In this document: one piece after another, positions 56,271 to 64,000 of the stretch
Numbering within the stretch: the stretch's first letter is position 1
Layout of the letters: each line of letters starts with the position of its first letter
Virus record (IMG/VR): IMGVR_UViG_3300021963_004241
Coordinates: 1-64,000 of that record
DNA length: 64,000 bases
Reading direction: 5' to 3' (one strand)
Source of the DNA: a virus
Notes under the pieces: model-generated
Databases searched by the model: none
The model's input: only the letters and a program-made list of their open reading frames with translations
What the model was told of the DNA's origin: nothing
Made by a program: the position numbers and the translations under genes

Positions 56271-56802
56271 CGAATACTTTTGCAGAACGAAGTTTAACAC
56301 CTGAGCCAGTTGGATAACGTGCTTCAAAGACACGCCCGTCTGGATGGGTCCATCCTCGTCCTTCTTGATATGCTGCTAGTATTTCAGACATTGTTTGATA
56401 TGCTAGTTCAGCAAACTTTTCGCAACCGACCGCATCTACAATTCTAAGATCGCAAAGTGCTCTGCGTTCGTGGGGTTTAACAGCTTCTAAAGATCCTGTT
56501 CCAGATATAGGAGGATCACCGAGGTTACTCATTTGCCTGAAAAAGTTTAGATGAGGATCATCTTTAGCAACTACTAGAGTATGATCGAATTGCCATTCGC
56601 TCCATTCTTTGAATGCTTTGAGACCTCCAAAGTCCATAACCCAATTACGATCGTCTAATGTTTCAGATTCGAAAACGAGTTCGATACCGATTGAGTAACC
56701 GTGAATTAATGAGCAGTGTGAGTGTGTAGAACGCCATTGGCGGAAGCAACAACTAAGTCCTCTGTCGTTGCCATAAGTTTTTGTAGAAAGATATTTTGCC
56801 AT
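56236..56802 (-). CDS. queD: 6-carboxytetrahydropterin synthase QueD
   Basis: A 188-residue T-fold enzyme that makes 6-carboxy-5,6,7,8-tetrahydropterin for preQ0. Zinc and catalytic residues: RSTHSHC (His27, His29), LIHGYS (His34), Cys18/Cys19 in GLSCCFRQW, and FDHTL (Asp73, His74). The start at ATG 56802 (MAKYLSTKTYG) has AAGGAG 9 nt upstream. This is a clearer QueD than the protein at 6012-6407, so the genome holds two family members. It lies 50 kb from the other pathway genes. Confidence 0.87.
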   Translation of the reverse strand: MAKYLSTKTYGNDRGLSCCFRQWRSTHSHCSLIHGYSIGIELVFESETLDDRNWVMDFGGLKAFKEWSEWQFDHTLVVAKDDPHLNFFRQMSNLGDPPISGTGSLEAVKPHERRALCDLRIVDAVGCEKFAELAYQTMSEILAAYQEGRGWTHPDGRVFEARYPTGSGVKLRSAKVFEHAGNSATYEG

Positions 56803-56888
56803 CTCTAGTCTCCTTGTAAAAGTAGCAAGTTTGATGACATGCAGAGTATTTAAAGTGGGATGAACGCCTAAGACCACTAACCAGTAGT

Positions 56889-57494
56889 TTACAGAGTTGC
56901 ATTGAAAATGTCAATGTCTTTAACAACAACATTCTCCAAATCCCATTGCCTTGGTAACTGCCAATTGGACTTGTTGTAAACTACGAAGTATTTATCAGGA
57001 AAACTTTCGAAGACCTTTGAGATCTGATAGACCCAATAGCTGTGGTCAATAGCGTGACTATCTGATTTAGAATAGTTTTGAGTTCCTTTATATACGTTAT
57101 TGACTTTGCCGTCGATGCCGTATAAATCAAATCCGATCATTTCAACAGTACTGGGATAATCCAATGCTGCCAACAGTGCAGCATATGGTCCACTACCCCA
57201 GTGCCAGGGGTCGTCTTCTCTGTTTGTTCCAGCATACGGCAAGTTGGGAACTACTCTAACCTGTGGGAATTGTTTGTAGTTGTTTATCCAATCTGTCCTG
57301 GTATAAATTTTAGATATTTTTTTAAGACTGACTAGTGCTTCGTCAACCATTCGAGAGTCAACACAGATCAAATGATCTACATAATGATCTCTAAAAATAG
57401 CATTGCACCCGTATTTGGTACAATGTATTAAATCTAGATTTATATTTTTTCTGCTTTCACCGTTACCAATGACGAGAGTTTTGTCTGATAGCAT
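56889..57494 (-). CDS. DUF115/MAF-like phage protein
   Basis: A 201-residue protein. LVIGNGESRKNINLDLIHCT, then KYGCNAIFRDHYVDHLICVD has the pattern of the DUF115/motility-associated-factor fold, related to sialic-acid-type glycosyltransferases and MptE. PWHWGSGPYAALLAALDYPS and EMIGFDLYG follow. A sugar-transfer role is likely but unproven. A TTTAAATA motif sits 5 nt before its ATG. Confidence 0.65.
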   Translation of the reverse strand: MLSDKTLVIGNGESRKNINLDLIHCTKYGCNAIFRDHYVDHLICVDSRMVDEALVSLKKISKIYTRTDWINNYKQFPQVRVVPNLPYAGTNREDDPWHWGSGPYAALLAALDYPSTVEMIGFDLYGIDGKVNNVYKGTQNYSKSDSHAIDHSYWVYQISKVFESFPDKYFVVYNKSNWQLPRQWDLENVVVKDIDIFNATL

Positions 57495-57499
57495 TACGC

Positions 57500-57507
57500 T
57501 ATTTAAA
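57500..57507 (-). promoter_or_regulatory. Possible late-type motif TTTAAATA
   Basis: Minus-strand TTTAAATA, 5 nt before ATG 57494, in a short gap between the fibre paralogue and the DUF115-like gene. Confidence 0.35.
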
Positions 57508-57514
57508 AAGATTT

Positions 57515-58384
57515 TTAATTGTGATTAAAAATTTGACCGAAAGGTAACCATTGTCCTGGGCGACCTGCTTGCACACAAACCCATCCAACACATTTACCTA
57601 GATTAGGTTCAGTGTTCCACAATATATCACCTTGTGTAAAGCTGCCGTCGCTTGGAGGTTCAGTTCCGCTTAGGTGTAGGTTATTATTAAATTTAATAGA
57701 ACCACCTACATGCAATTGGACTCTAGGATCTACAGAATTGACATTTACACCCAATGTACCATTTATAGACACTTTAGTTGGACCGAAGTTTTTATTTCCA
57801 AGGTCAATGTCTCCGTTAGCCTTAACGGTAATTCTGGATGTACTGTCCGTAACGATATCGAAATCATCAGAAGCAAAGGTTCCTATTTGTGCCCTAAACT
57901 CTTCAGAAGTACCAATAATAATCTCAACACCGTGTTCAGCTACGCTAATGGCAGCATTTGGACTATCTGTTCCGATGCCCAATCTATCCGAAGCAGCATC
58001 ATAATATAAGTACTCGTTTATGATTAGATTGCCATCTACTATTAAACTTTTTAATCTTCCTACTTCTCTTAGGCTGCTAGAGCTAACACTAGGACCTAGA
58101 GAAGATTCTGACAATACAGGAACACCACCTACGCTGTAGATTTTATCTTTGGCGATATCGATGTTTTCTGTAGTAAACAACTTATCAGAATTACCAGATA
58201 GGATCAGCTGTTTAGTGATTCCTTTACCAGACCAAATCAATCCTTTGCCAACAAGATTTCCGTCTTTGCCTGCTTTAAATTCTACAAATGGCACATTCAC
58301 AAGACTTACATCTTGTGTTCTTTCTTCTAATAATTCTTTCAGTGCAGAAGTTATTGTTTCTAAATTTTTATCTAACGAGCTCAT
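57515..58384 (-). CDS. Fibre-like structural protein, paralogue 1
   Basis: A 289-residue protein. It shares a body with the next gene: KGLIWSGKGITKQLILSGNS, LGPSVSSSSLREVGRLKSLI, DRLGIGTDSPNAAISVAEHG and an end GDILWNTEPNLGKCVGWVCV. These are fibre or tail-tip type repeats. It overlaps its paralogue's stop by ATGA. It was probably formed by duplication. Confidence 0.75.
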   Translation of the reverse strand: MSSLDKNLETITSALKELLEERTQDVSLVNVPFVEFKAGKDGNLVGKGLIWSGKGITKQLILSGNSDKLFTTENIDIAKDKIYSVGGVPVLSESSLGPSVSSSSLREVGRLKSLIVDGNLIINEYLYYDAASDRLGIGTDSPNAAISVAEHGVEIIIGTSEEFRAQIGTFASDDFDIVTDSTSRITVKANGDIDLGNKNFGPTKVSINGTLGVNVNSVDPRVQLHVGGSIKFNNNLHLSGTEPPSDGSFTQGDILWNTEPNLGKCVGWVCVQAGRPGQWLPFGQIFNHN

Positions 58385-59511
58385 AAATTAACTATTGCTC
58401 CAAATGGTGACCAGGTTCCTGGACTACCTGATTGTGTGCATACCCAACCAACATAACCTCCTACGTGAGGATAGTTGTTCCAAACAATATCTCCTTGATC
58501 GTAGTCACCGGATGTTGGAGAATTGTTTCCGTATTCGTGTCTATGACCGTGGAACTTGATAGGACCGGCAACATGAAGATCTACGTCCGGATCTGGGACA
58601 TTCACCCTAACAGCTAGTTTGCCGTGTATTCCTACTTGTATAGGAGGCATTTTGTTATTGCCTAGAGTGATGTTGCCGTTTGCGGCTATAGAAATTCTAG
58701 TAGTGTTATCAGTAACAATATCAAATGCTTGCCCGGCAAAGGTACCGACCATTCCTTTAGTATTGTTGATAGTGCCTAGCATCACTTCGATACCATCTTC
58801 GGCTACACTGATTGCTGCGTTAGGAGCATCAACACCTAATCCTAGTCTGTTGGTAATAGAATCAAAAAATAGATATTCTGCTATTTCAACGTCGCCATCT
58901 ACTTTTAATTCTCTCAGTCTGCCTAATTCTTTTAGATTACTTTTAGTTACAGAAGGTCCAAGTGTGTTTGAAGAAAGCACACCAATACCGCCAATGGAAA
59001 ATGATTTTTCTGCTGCTAGATCAAAATGTTCTGTACTAAACAGCCTATCAGGATTTCCTGACATTACCAATTGCTTAGTAATTCCCCAACCAGTCCAAAG
59101 CAACCCTTTTCCGTATGGGCTGTCACCTTTGATCGCTTTAAATTCTAATGGAGATGTCTTTTCTAATTTGAGATCAGCTTTGATTTCTCCAACCTCCAAT
59201 ACTGCTGCTTTTATCGTTCCCGTTACAGTGAGATCGCCTTCTGTAGTCACGGGACCTTGCAGTACTGAAGTGGTTATTTTGTTTGTTACTATGCCGTCGT
59301 CGTTAACTTGTAAAACTAGATCTTTAGCACTATCTTTGATTCCTGTGCTGGCAAAATTTACGATTTTCCCGCCAGAGATATGATCACCGGTAAGCCCTCT
59401 TTTCGGCATAGCTAATACCAGTTGTGTTGGATCTAGAGCGGCTTTATCTGCTATGTTATTGAGATGTTTTCCGAGATCTTGAAGGATAGAATCAATAGTT
59501 TGTTTGGTCAT
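58381..59511 (-). CDS. Fibre-like structural protein, paralogue 2
   Basis: A 376-residue protein from ATG 59511 (MTKQTIDSIL). It has an extra N-terminal domain of about 90 residues (PTQLVLAMPKRGLTGDHISG, then GPVTTEGDLTVTGTIKAAVL) relative to paralogue 1, and the same body (KGLLWTGWGITKQLVMSGNP, LGLGVDAPNAAISVAEDGIE, GDIVWNNYPHVGGYVGWVCT). A GATAAATA late motif precedes it by 7 nt. Confidence 0.77.
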   Translation of the reverse strand: MTKQTIDSILQDLGKHLNNIADKAALDPTQLVLAMPKRGLTGDHISGGKIVNFASTGIKDSAKDLVLQVNDDGIVTNKITTSVLQGPVTTEGDLTVTGTIKAAVLEVGEIKADLKLEKTSPLEFKAIKGDSPYGKGLLWTGWGITKQLVMSGNPDRLFSTEHFDLAAEKSFSIGGIGVLSSNTLGPSVTKSNLKELGRLRELKVDGDVEIAEYLFFDSITNRLGLGVDAPNAAISVAEDGIEVMLGTINNTKGMVGTFAGQAFDIVTDNTTRISIAANGNITLGNNKMPPIQVGIHGKLAVRVNVPDPDVDLHVAGPIKFHGHRHEYGNNSPTSGDYDQGDIVWNNYPHVGGYVGWVCTQSGSPGTWSPFGAIVNL

Positions 59512-59518
59512 AGTACTG

Positions 59519-59526
59519 TATTTATC
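59519..59526 (-). promoter_or_regulatory. Late-type promoter motif GATAAATA
   Basis: Minus-strand GATAAATA, 7 nt before ATG 59511, immediately after the terminator at 59533-59556; no ribosome-binding site lies in between. Confidence 0.62.
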
Positions 59527-59532
59527 AGCCAA

Positions 59533-59556
59533 TAAAAAAGCGGGCCGGAGCCCGCT
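59533..59556 (-). terminator. Rho-independent terminator after the 59578-60747 gene
   Basis: A GC-rich stem AGCGGGC / GCCCGCT with a 4 nt loop, followed by TTTTT on the minus strand. It is followed at once by the late motif for the fibre pair. Confidence 0.9.
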
Positions 59557-59577
59557 GGTTACTGAGTAATTACTTTG

Positions 59578-60747
59578 TTATTGTATTTTTAACAGCACAG
59601 TTTCTTCGTTAATACGACCATTCATTTTAGTATCAACAGCATTGATATCTTCAAGGAATTTTCGTAGTGCTACTTTACCAGCAGATTTAAACTCTTTGAG
59701 TTTCTCTTCAGGCTTACGCAGGGTCTTTTGAACGCTGAGATTTTCGCTAAATCCTGTGATGCTGGTTCCTTTAATACCCAATTCCATGTATTCATTGGCA
59801 ACATATTTGCCTAATTTGCGTGTTTTAGTATTGTAAACCCACAGCTCTTTAGAACCAATAATGTCAGCAGGATTAATCGATACTAGTTTCAGCGGCTCAA
59901 AAGTTTTAGCATATTTCACTTTAGCTACAAGTTTATCTTTGCTCACGGTCTTTTTGGCACGTGGCTTGCGATTAACTTTAGCTTCCTGCATCAGCATATT
60001 GCAGGCACTAAGAATTTCGTTATAGAAAGAGACGATCTTCTTAACATCTGCTTTGCTAAGGTGTCTATAAGCTTCTTTAAGCTGCTCGCACTTGCCTTCT
60101 TGTAGTTCGACATACTCGTCGTGTTGACGTTGATAAAAGTCACGAATAATTCGAGCGTGTGCAGCCTTGGCGTCTTTGCCTTTAAGGAGATTAAGAACTT
60201 TAAATGCTTTTGGATCGAAGGTTGCAGGATCTTCAGCAAACAGCTCTAGGGCATCTTCAATTTCTTCTGCCATTTTATAGCTGGCTTCTCTTACACGTTC
60301 CTGGATACTGATCTGCGGAACAGCTGATACTGGTTCTGCAGTTTCTTCATCTTCAGCATCATCGCGACCTTCATTAATGACATTCTGGATAGCATTACGT
60401 AACCAGGTATCAGTATTACGACCCTCATTGAAATCAGGACGAAGGTCGGGCATTCCTTTAAGAAGATTGGCTGCTACGGCACCCATTGTAAGTCCACAAC
60501 GATTATCTTTAGTTTTCTTAAAAGCAGAAATCTGATCTTTAGTATAACCGTTACGACCCATCCAATCAATAACTTTTGGTTTTAATTCTTTACCGCTTTT
60601 TTCAAGACGATACCATTCCATTGATCGGCGGAAGTGTTTAGAGAATTCGTCAGCTGACCAGGTTTCGTGACCATCCCACTTTGGGCTGAGATCACGTCCT
60701 TTGTTTTCACGAACAGCGATAGACAACTTCTTTGTTTTGGTTACCAA
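59578..60747 (-). CDS. Conserved T4-like phage protein, unknown function
   Basis: A 389-residue protein starting with TTG at 60747, 6 nt after AGGAG. N-terminal WDGHETWSADEFSKHFRRSM and IDWMGRNGYTKDQISAFKKT are conserved blocks in cyanophages. The middle is acidic and helical; the C-terminal half (SINPADIIGSKELWVYNTKT, RKLGKYV) is basic and beta-rich. No catalytic motif is recognised. It is a single-gene transcript with its own promoter and terminator. Confidence 0.7.
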   Translation of the reverse strand: MVTKTKKLSIAVRENKGRDLSPKWDGHETWSADEFSKHFRRSMEWYRLEKSGKELKPKVIDWMGRNGYTKDQISAFKKTKDNRCGLTMGAVAANLLKGMPDLRPDFNEGRNTDTWLRNAIQNVINEGRDDAEDEETAEPVSAVPQISIQERVREASYKMAEEIEDALELFAEDPATFDPKAFKVLNLLKGKDAKAAHARIIRDFYQRQHDEYVELQEGKCEQLKEAYRHLSKADVKKIVSFYNEILSACNMLMQEAKVNRKPRAKKTVSKDKLVAKVKYAKTFEPLKLVSINPADIIGSKELWVYNTKTRKLGKYVANEYMELGIKGTSITGFSENLSVQKTLRKPEEKLKEFKSAGKVALRKFLEDINAVDTKMNGRINEETVLLKIQ

Positions 60748-60785
60748 TTTAGGCTCCTGTTGTTAAGTTAAACAAAATAATACTT

Positions 60786-60814
60786 AGTGTAACTTCGAAA
60801 AAACATTCTGTCAA
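60786..60814 (-). promoter_or_regulatory. Sigma70-type promoter
   Basis: Minus-strand TTGACA (60814-60809), a 17 bp spacer and TACACT (60791-60786), before the TTG start at 60747. The -35 box includes the stop codon of the upstream gene. Confidence 0.65.
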
Positions 60815-61005
60815 TCAAGTACGAATCTCTGGAATTCTTCCAAATCACCATCTTCGGTTTCGCGATAGATCACTGTTTCTGTAAAGCCTTCGTCTAATGT
60901 TCTTTCGGCTAGTTCCATCGCTTCTTTTTGACTTTTAGTTGTTTCGATTAACTGTTCGTGTCCTGCCTCGTCAACGGCCCAGACCTCATAGAGTTCCCAG
61001 GTCAT
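60811..61005 (-). CDS. Small acidic phage protein, unknown function
   Basis: A 64-residue protein (MTWELYEVWAVDEAGHEQLI, KSQKEAMELAERTLDEGFTE) with a beta-alpha-beta look. It resembles small conserved T4-like proteins. No function assigned. Confidence 0.62.
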   Translation of the reverse strand: MTWELYEVWAVDEAGHEQLIETTKSQKEAMELAERTLDEGFTETVIYRETEDGDLEEFQRFVLD

Positions 61006-61028
61006 TTTATCTCACTTATCTCCTTGAA

Positions 61029-61625
61029 TTAAACAAATTTTTTCCAATCTCCATCGGGCGCCACTGCCCAACCAAGACGTTGGAGATCATTCCGGATCTC
61101 GTCGGTTATACAGCCTTCCGGCACGTATCTGTCAACAACAGCCTTTCTGGCTAATTGTTCTTCGGTAAATTCTTCGTTTTCTTTAGCAGGTGAATAGATT
61201 CCGATATCCCTTATACCTGAACAGTACCAATCTATGTAATCACCTTTTTGTTGCATGTCGGCAACGATGCCTCCGGCATAACGCCAAGAGGCGCTCCAAA
61301 AATCTTTCTCTGGATCTTGCCTAAGAATCGGAACGACTTCCATTTTGATAAAGTCATTATTGCACATTGCCGCATATAAGTTTTGGGCATAGGCATCATC
61401 AGCACGAGCTTTTTCCAGGATCCAATCGGTGGTTAGGAGATCGTATTCCATGTTGTCGATTCTGCTTTGGGGATCTTCAAATTTACGATCGTGATCGTCG
61501 AGGACCTTTTCAAAATAATCTAGGTATGCTTCGCTGGGAGGTTCACCTTTTTCCTCCATTCTTTTAACATACCCTTCTTTTTGAAAGGAGTGCCGCTGTG
61601 GGCTCTTAGACACAGTCTTGTTCAT
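61029..61625 (-). CDS. Conserved T4-like phage protein, unknown function
   Basis: A 198-residue protein. The conserved part begins at MEEKGEPPSEAYLDYFEKVL (ATG 61562), which may be the true start; the longer form overlaps the upstream gene by 20 bp. RIDNMEYDLLTTDWILEKAR, AQNLYAAMCNNDF and WSASWRYAGGIVADM are blocks common in cyanophages. The C-terminal 50 residues are a separate small domain. Confidence 0.7.
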   Translation of the reverse strand: MNKTVSKSPQRHSFQKEGYVKRMEEKGEPPSEAYLDYFEKVLDDHDRKFEDPQSRIDNMEYDLLTTDWILEKARADDAYAQNLYAAMCNNDFIKMEVVPILRQDPEKDFWSASWRYAGGIVADMQQKGDYIDWYCSGIRDIGIYSPAKENEEFTEEQLARKAVVDRYVPEGCITDEIRNDLQRLGWAVAPDGDWKKFV

Positions 61626-61995
61626 TTGCTTCTTTTACAGCTTGTATATTTTCTTTTTTAGAAAGTCTTTTATTACGGAATTCTTTAACATCTTTAATAG
61701 ATGATTTTAAAGTTTCTGCATAGTTCAATGCAGTCTGTTCGGACATAGTAAGAACTGTTTCCTGTTGTAGATAACCTTTAGTAAGTAAAGTCCAAATCTG
61801 TTTAAATCGATTCATTGACCACCAAGGACTTTTTACAGTTGAATAGATCGTTACAGTAACACCTACATCTTCAGCCTCTATCCAAAGATCGTGAGTATGC
61901 CAATCTGCACCACAGTCACAGACTACGTGATACATTTTTGAATCACCCCATTCGTTCTTTTTAAGAATACCTTCCGCAGGTGTTTGTAATTTCAT
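61606..61995 (-). CDS. Conserved T4-like phage protein, unknown function
   Basis: A 129-residue protein. MKLQTPAEGILKKNEWGDSK then MYHVVCDCGADWHTHDLWIE is a well-kept block with a C-x-C and His residues that may bind metal. Widespread in marine T4-like phages. Function not known. Confidence 0.72.
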   Translation of the reverse strand: MKLQTPAEGILKKNEWGDSKMYHVVCDCGADWHTHDLWIEAEDVGVTVTIYSTVKSPWWSMNRFKQIWTLLTKGYLQQETVLTMSEQTALNYAETLKSSIKDVKEFRNKRLSKKENIQAVKEANEQDCV

Positions 61996-62267
61996 TGCAG
62001 TTTCCTATTCCGTGGCATACCCATGGATTCTAATTCGTTTAATTCTTCTTCGTCAAAAAAATGTTCAGCTAACTGTGCAAGAATTTCAGGGGGGAGATCA
62101 TCCGGATCAACCATCCTACCAGAAGATTTAATTTCTTCGTGTGTTTTTCCTTCGAACATTTTTTGAATATCTTTAACAAGCTCGTTGAGTTCTTCTTGGG
62201 TTCCCTCGAAGTGATCGAAGCAACCGGGTGCAAATACAACCTTGGTTTCTTTCTTTTCATCAGTCAT
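61992..62267 (-). CDS. Conserved acidic phage protein
   Basis: A 91-residue protein. FAPGCFDHFEGTQEELNELV then KDIQKMFEGKTHEEIKSSGR and DDLPPEILAQL form a conserved cyanophage block. Acidic and helical. Function unknown. It overlaps both neighbours by 4 bp. Confidence 0.7.
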   Translation of the reverse strand: MTDEKKETKVVFAPGCFDHFEGTQEELNELVKDIQKMFEGKTHEEIKSSGRMVDPDDLPPEILAQLAEHFFDEEELNELESMGMPRNRKLQ

Positions 62268-62434
62268 TGTAATGCTTTCTTAAATTGGTGTTTAAGCCAA
62301 TACTTGTGTTTGGCCCAATACTCTTTTATTTTATATGGGGATTCGCCATATGTCAAATGTTCTTCGGAGTTTTCTATCCAAAGTTGATAAACCCACGCCC
62401 GGAATCTACTAGGAGTTTTTGGAGTTAAGTCCAT
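62264..62434 (-). CDS. 56-residue conserved phage mini-protein
   Basis: ATG 62434 to TGA 62264. RFRAWVYQLWIENSEEHLTY and GESPYKIKEYWAKHKYWLKH are rich in Trp and Tyr and resemble a conserved small cyanophage protein. It overlaps the next ATG by 4 bp and the upstream gene by 10 bp, which supports it. Confidence 0.75.
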   Translation of the reverse strand: MDLTPKTPSRFRAWVYQLWIENSEEHLTYGESPYKIKEYWAKHKYWLKHQFKKALQ

Positions 62435-63234
62435 AACGATTCGCGAATTTTAATAAGACGGATCATCATTTCTTCATCTTCTTTATTGTATGCTTCTTCA
62501 AGCTCTCTGGTTTTATTAAGGGCAGTATTACACATTTCTGCCATTTCGGGAGTTTTATCTTCCATATCTAAAAGATGATAACCTTTTTCGCGGCGAAGAT
62601 TACAGTAAGCAGTCCAACCGCTAGCGTCGTGAACATCTGGACGATTTGGATAAATTTCTTTCCACCAGGTATAGAGCTCTAAGATTTCTTTAGCAGCTTT
62701 GGCTTGATATGTAGGTTCTTCCTGTTCGCCTTCTTGGATGAACTCTTTGTTAGTTAGAGTCTTTGCCCAATTTAGATAAGCAATGCCAGCTTCTGGACAC
62801 CGCCAGTTTCGATACCAACGACGCCACCAGGGATAGCTGTGCTTTTTACGGGCTTCTTCGTCCCATACACAGTGATGCCACGCCTGTTCTATCTCGACGA
62901 AATCCACAAGCTCGTTAAAAAGACAGGGAAGAAAACGATTTCCCACATCACGCCATTCGCCAGGCTTAATGTCCCTAGGATGGGCAGTAAGAGCATGAGT
63001 ACGGGTAATCCAACGATTGTTAATATAGTAGCGAACATCATTAATCCTATCAGGAATGAACATCCAAACGTCTTGGATGTAGTCGAGACCTTCTTCAGCT
63101 AACCACCAACGGAAAGGATATCTGGCTTTGGCAGCTTTCTCCCACTCAGCCCATTCTTTTCCGGTGCCACACTTTAGTTTTGTGGTCCCGCGGATCCAGT
63201 CTGCAAATTTTGAACAAGTCCAGTAATTTCTCAT
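62425..63234 (-). CDS. Conserved T4-like phage protein, unknown function
   Basis: A 269-residue Trp-rich protein. RNYWTCSKFADWIRGTTKLK, ARYPFRWWLAEEGLDYIQDV and WHHCVWDEEARKKHSYPWWR are blocks common in T4-like marine phages. No catalytic motif known. It has a perfect sigma70-type promoter, so it starts an early operon that runs down to 60811. Confidence 0.72.
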   Translation of the reverse strand: MRNYWTCSKFADWIRGTTKLKCGTGKEWAEWEKAAKARYPFRWWLAEEGLDYIQDVWMFIPDRINDVRYYINNRWITRTHALTAHPRDIKPGEWRDVGNRFLPCLFNELVDFVEIEQAWHHCVWDEEARKKHSYPWWRRWYRNWRCPEAGIAYLNWAKTLTNKEFIQEGEQEEPTYQAKAAKEILELYTWWKEIYPNRPDVHDASGWTAYCNLRREKGYHLLDMEDKTPEMAEMCNTALNKTRELEEAYNKEDEEMMIRLIKIRESLWT

Positions 63235-63243
63235 AGTAAAGTA

Positions 63244-63272
63244 ATTATAAGATATTTTTTAAAACCTGTCAA
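63244..63272 (-). promoter_or_regulatory. Perfect sigma70-type promoter
   Basis: Minus-strand TTGACA (63272-63267), a 17 bp spacer and TATAAT (63249-63244), 9 nt before ATG 63234. Confidence 0.85.
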
Positions 63273-63289
63273 TACTTATGAATTTTGAT

Positions 63290-63673
63290 TCAAAATTTTC
63301 TTTGATATCCGGCTAGATTAAGCATTACAGAATATTGTTCGTAGGCTTTTTGTACAGCAGGATTGGTATTACGATAGTGTGCTTCTTCTCTTTCTTTGTC
63401 CATTAAAGTTTGGAACATATCGACCTCACCCTGACTGTGCCGTTGCCATCTAAAGAATCTGCGCTCCATTTCTATAAGAGTGCGTAGTCTACCTTCTGGT
63501 ATTTCTAAAGTAATGACTTTTTCAGTTTCGTATTCTACAATGTCATTTCGGATGATGTCAGCACGTTCTGGTTCTGTAAAGAATCTGGGAGGGTGATATC
63601 GTGCCCTGCGTTTTTGGTCGTTCAGGACACGAACCTCGTAATTTTGACAGAAATCTTTTAATTCTTCAGTCAT
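63290..63673 (-). CDS. Phage protein next to thyX, unknown function
   Basis: A 127-residue basic helical protein (NDQKRRARYHPPRFFTEPER, GRLRTLIEMERRFFRWQRHS). Overlap with thyX by 8 bp suggests co-translation. I do not recognise the family. Confidence 0.6.
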   Translation of the reverse strand: MTEELKDFCQNYEVRVLNDQKRRARYHPPRFFTEPERADIIRNDIVEYETEKVITLEIPEGRLRTLIEMERRFFRWQRHSQGEVDMFQTLMDKEREEAHYRNTNPAVQKAYEQYSVMLNLAGYQRKF

Positions 63674-64000
63674 TGCTGATTAAACTCTCGCTCATAGGAA
63701 ATATAGCAGCGATAGCTTTGGCGCAGGCAAGAGCAACTAATTGATGCTCTTTTTGTGTACCGTTTCCAGAACGCAGTTCAATAAAATGAACCCAACTACG
63801 TAAGGTACCATTCATGTATAGACGACTCACAGTTAATCCCTCTGGCAGCACCGCACGGGCTTGTTCTTTAGCTATGCCCTTAGATATAGCCCATTCGTAT
63901 GTTTCCTTGGCGACTCTGATGAGTTCGAGTTGTCTATCTCTCCATTCATCTTGTATGATTGCATGGCCAAGTGTGCCGTCCAGAGGGACACTGTTCTGTC
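63666..64000 (-). CDS. thyX: Flavin-dependent thymidylate synthase ThyX, partial (5' end outside window)
   Basis: Only the C-terminal about 110 residues are in view. EWAISKGIAKEQARAVLPEG, then LTVSRLYMNGTLRSWVHFIE and LRSGNGTQKEHQ are diagnostic of ThyX, which makes dTMP from dUMP with FAD and methylene-THF. The N-terminal RHR motif lies beyond the right edge. It pairs with the dCMP deaminase at 32.4 kb. Confidence 0.93.
   Translation of the reverse strand, partial: QNSVPLDGTLGHAIIQDEWRDRQLELIRVAKETYEWAISKGIAKEQARAVLPEGLTVSRLYMNGTLRSWVHFIELRSGNGTQKEHQLVALACAKAIAAIFPMSESLISND

Noticed and set aside
1-64000. tRNA genes
   Set aside because: Gaps between genes are too short, and I saw no cloverleaf-like sequence; a tRNA scan was not possible here.

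Overview
This window is a 64 kb section of a large tailed-phage genome of the T4-like superfamily, most like marine or freshwater T4-like phages (cyanophage or pelagimyophage type). The evidence is a family-B DNA polymerase, sliding clamp, clamp-loader large subunit, DsbA-like DNA-binding protein, gp31-like co-chaperonin, PhoH, dCMP deaminase, ThyX, UV endonuclease, and tail-fibre genes with the CQRDVG and KVNxNFxEL signatures. Many small phage-only genes overlap as ATGA or TAATG junctions. The genome is AT-rich, almost everything lies on the minus strand, and non-coding space is very small. I see no tRNA, CRISPR array, insertion sequence or photosynthesis gene. The host cannot be named from this sequence.

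Layout, left to right. 1-10.6 kb: a nucleotide and base-modification block with queE (partial), GTP cyclohydrolase I, a QueD-like protein, a DpdA-like transglycosylase, an MBD4-like DNA glycosylase, a HIT protein, a phosphoribosyltransferase, a cupin, a glycosyltransferase and small ORFs; the sliding clamp closes this block. 10.6-14 kb: DNA polymerase, a membrane protein and DsbA. 14-22.3 kb: a run of late genes, at least eight of which share a short N-terminus (MRAKEFIIE type) that resembles the T4 capsid-targeting sequence. This run is interrupted by an ErpA-type Fe-S carrier and a PhyH-type dioxygenase. 22.3-27 kb: a structural protein, ClpA, peptide deformylase and DnaJ. 27-30 kb: a lysis cassette (holin, two spanin-like proteins, GH19 endolysin). 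31.4-37.4 kb: phoH (plus strand), dCMP deaminase, clamp loader, sugar-nucleotide genes, MazG, GroES-like gp31 and a DnaE-like fragment. 37.3-52.6 kb: six tail-fibre or baseplate-type proteins, one about 2967 aa long. 52.6-57.5 kb: IscA, IscU, superoxide dismutase, UvdE, a glycosyltransferase and a canonical QueD. 57.5-59.5 kb: a pair of paralogous fibre-like proteins. 59.6-64 kb: conserved phage ORFs and ThyX (partial).

How the parts fit. folE, queD, queE and a dpdA-like gene point to 7-deazaguanine modification of phage DNA; queC is not in the window. Iron-sulphur and oxygen genes (IscU, IscA, ErpA, a CDGSH-like mini-protein, SOD, two Fe(II)/2OG oxygenases) form a second theme, and protein quality control (ClpA, DnaJ, deformylase, GroES-like) a third.

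Transcription appears to use two promoter types. One is near-consensus sigma70 (TTGACA, 17 bp, TATAAT), and in at least two places it is built into a terminator hairpin. The other is T4-like late motifs (NNTAAATA). Several late motifs sit only 4-8 nt before a start codon, so leaderless late mRNAs are possible.
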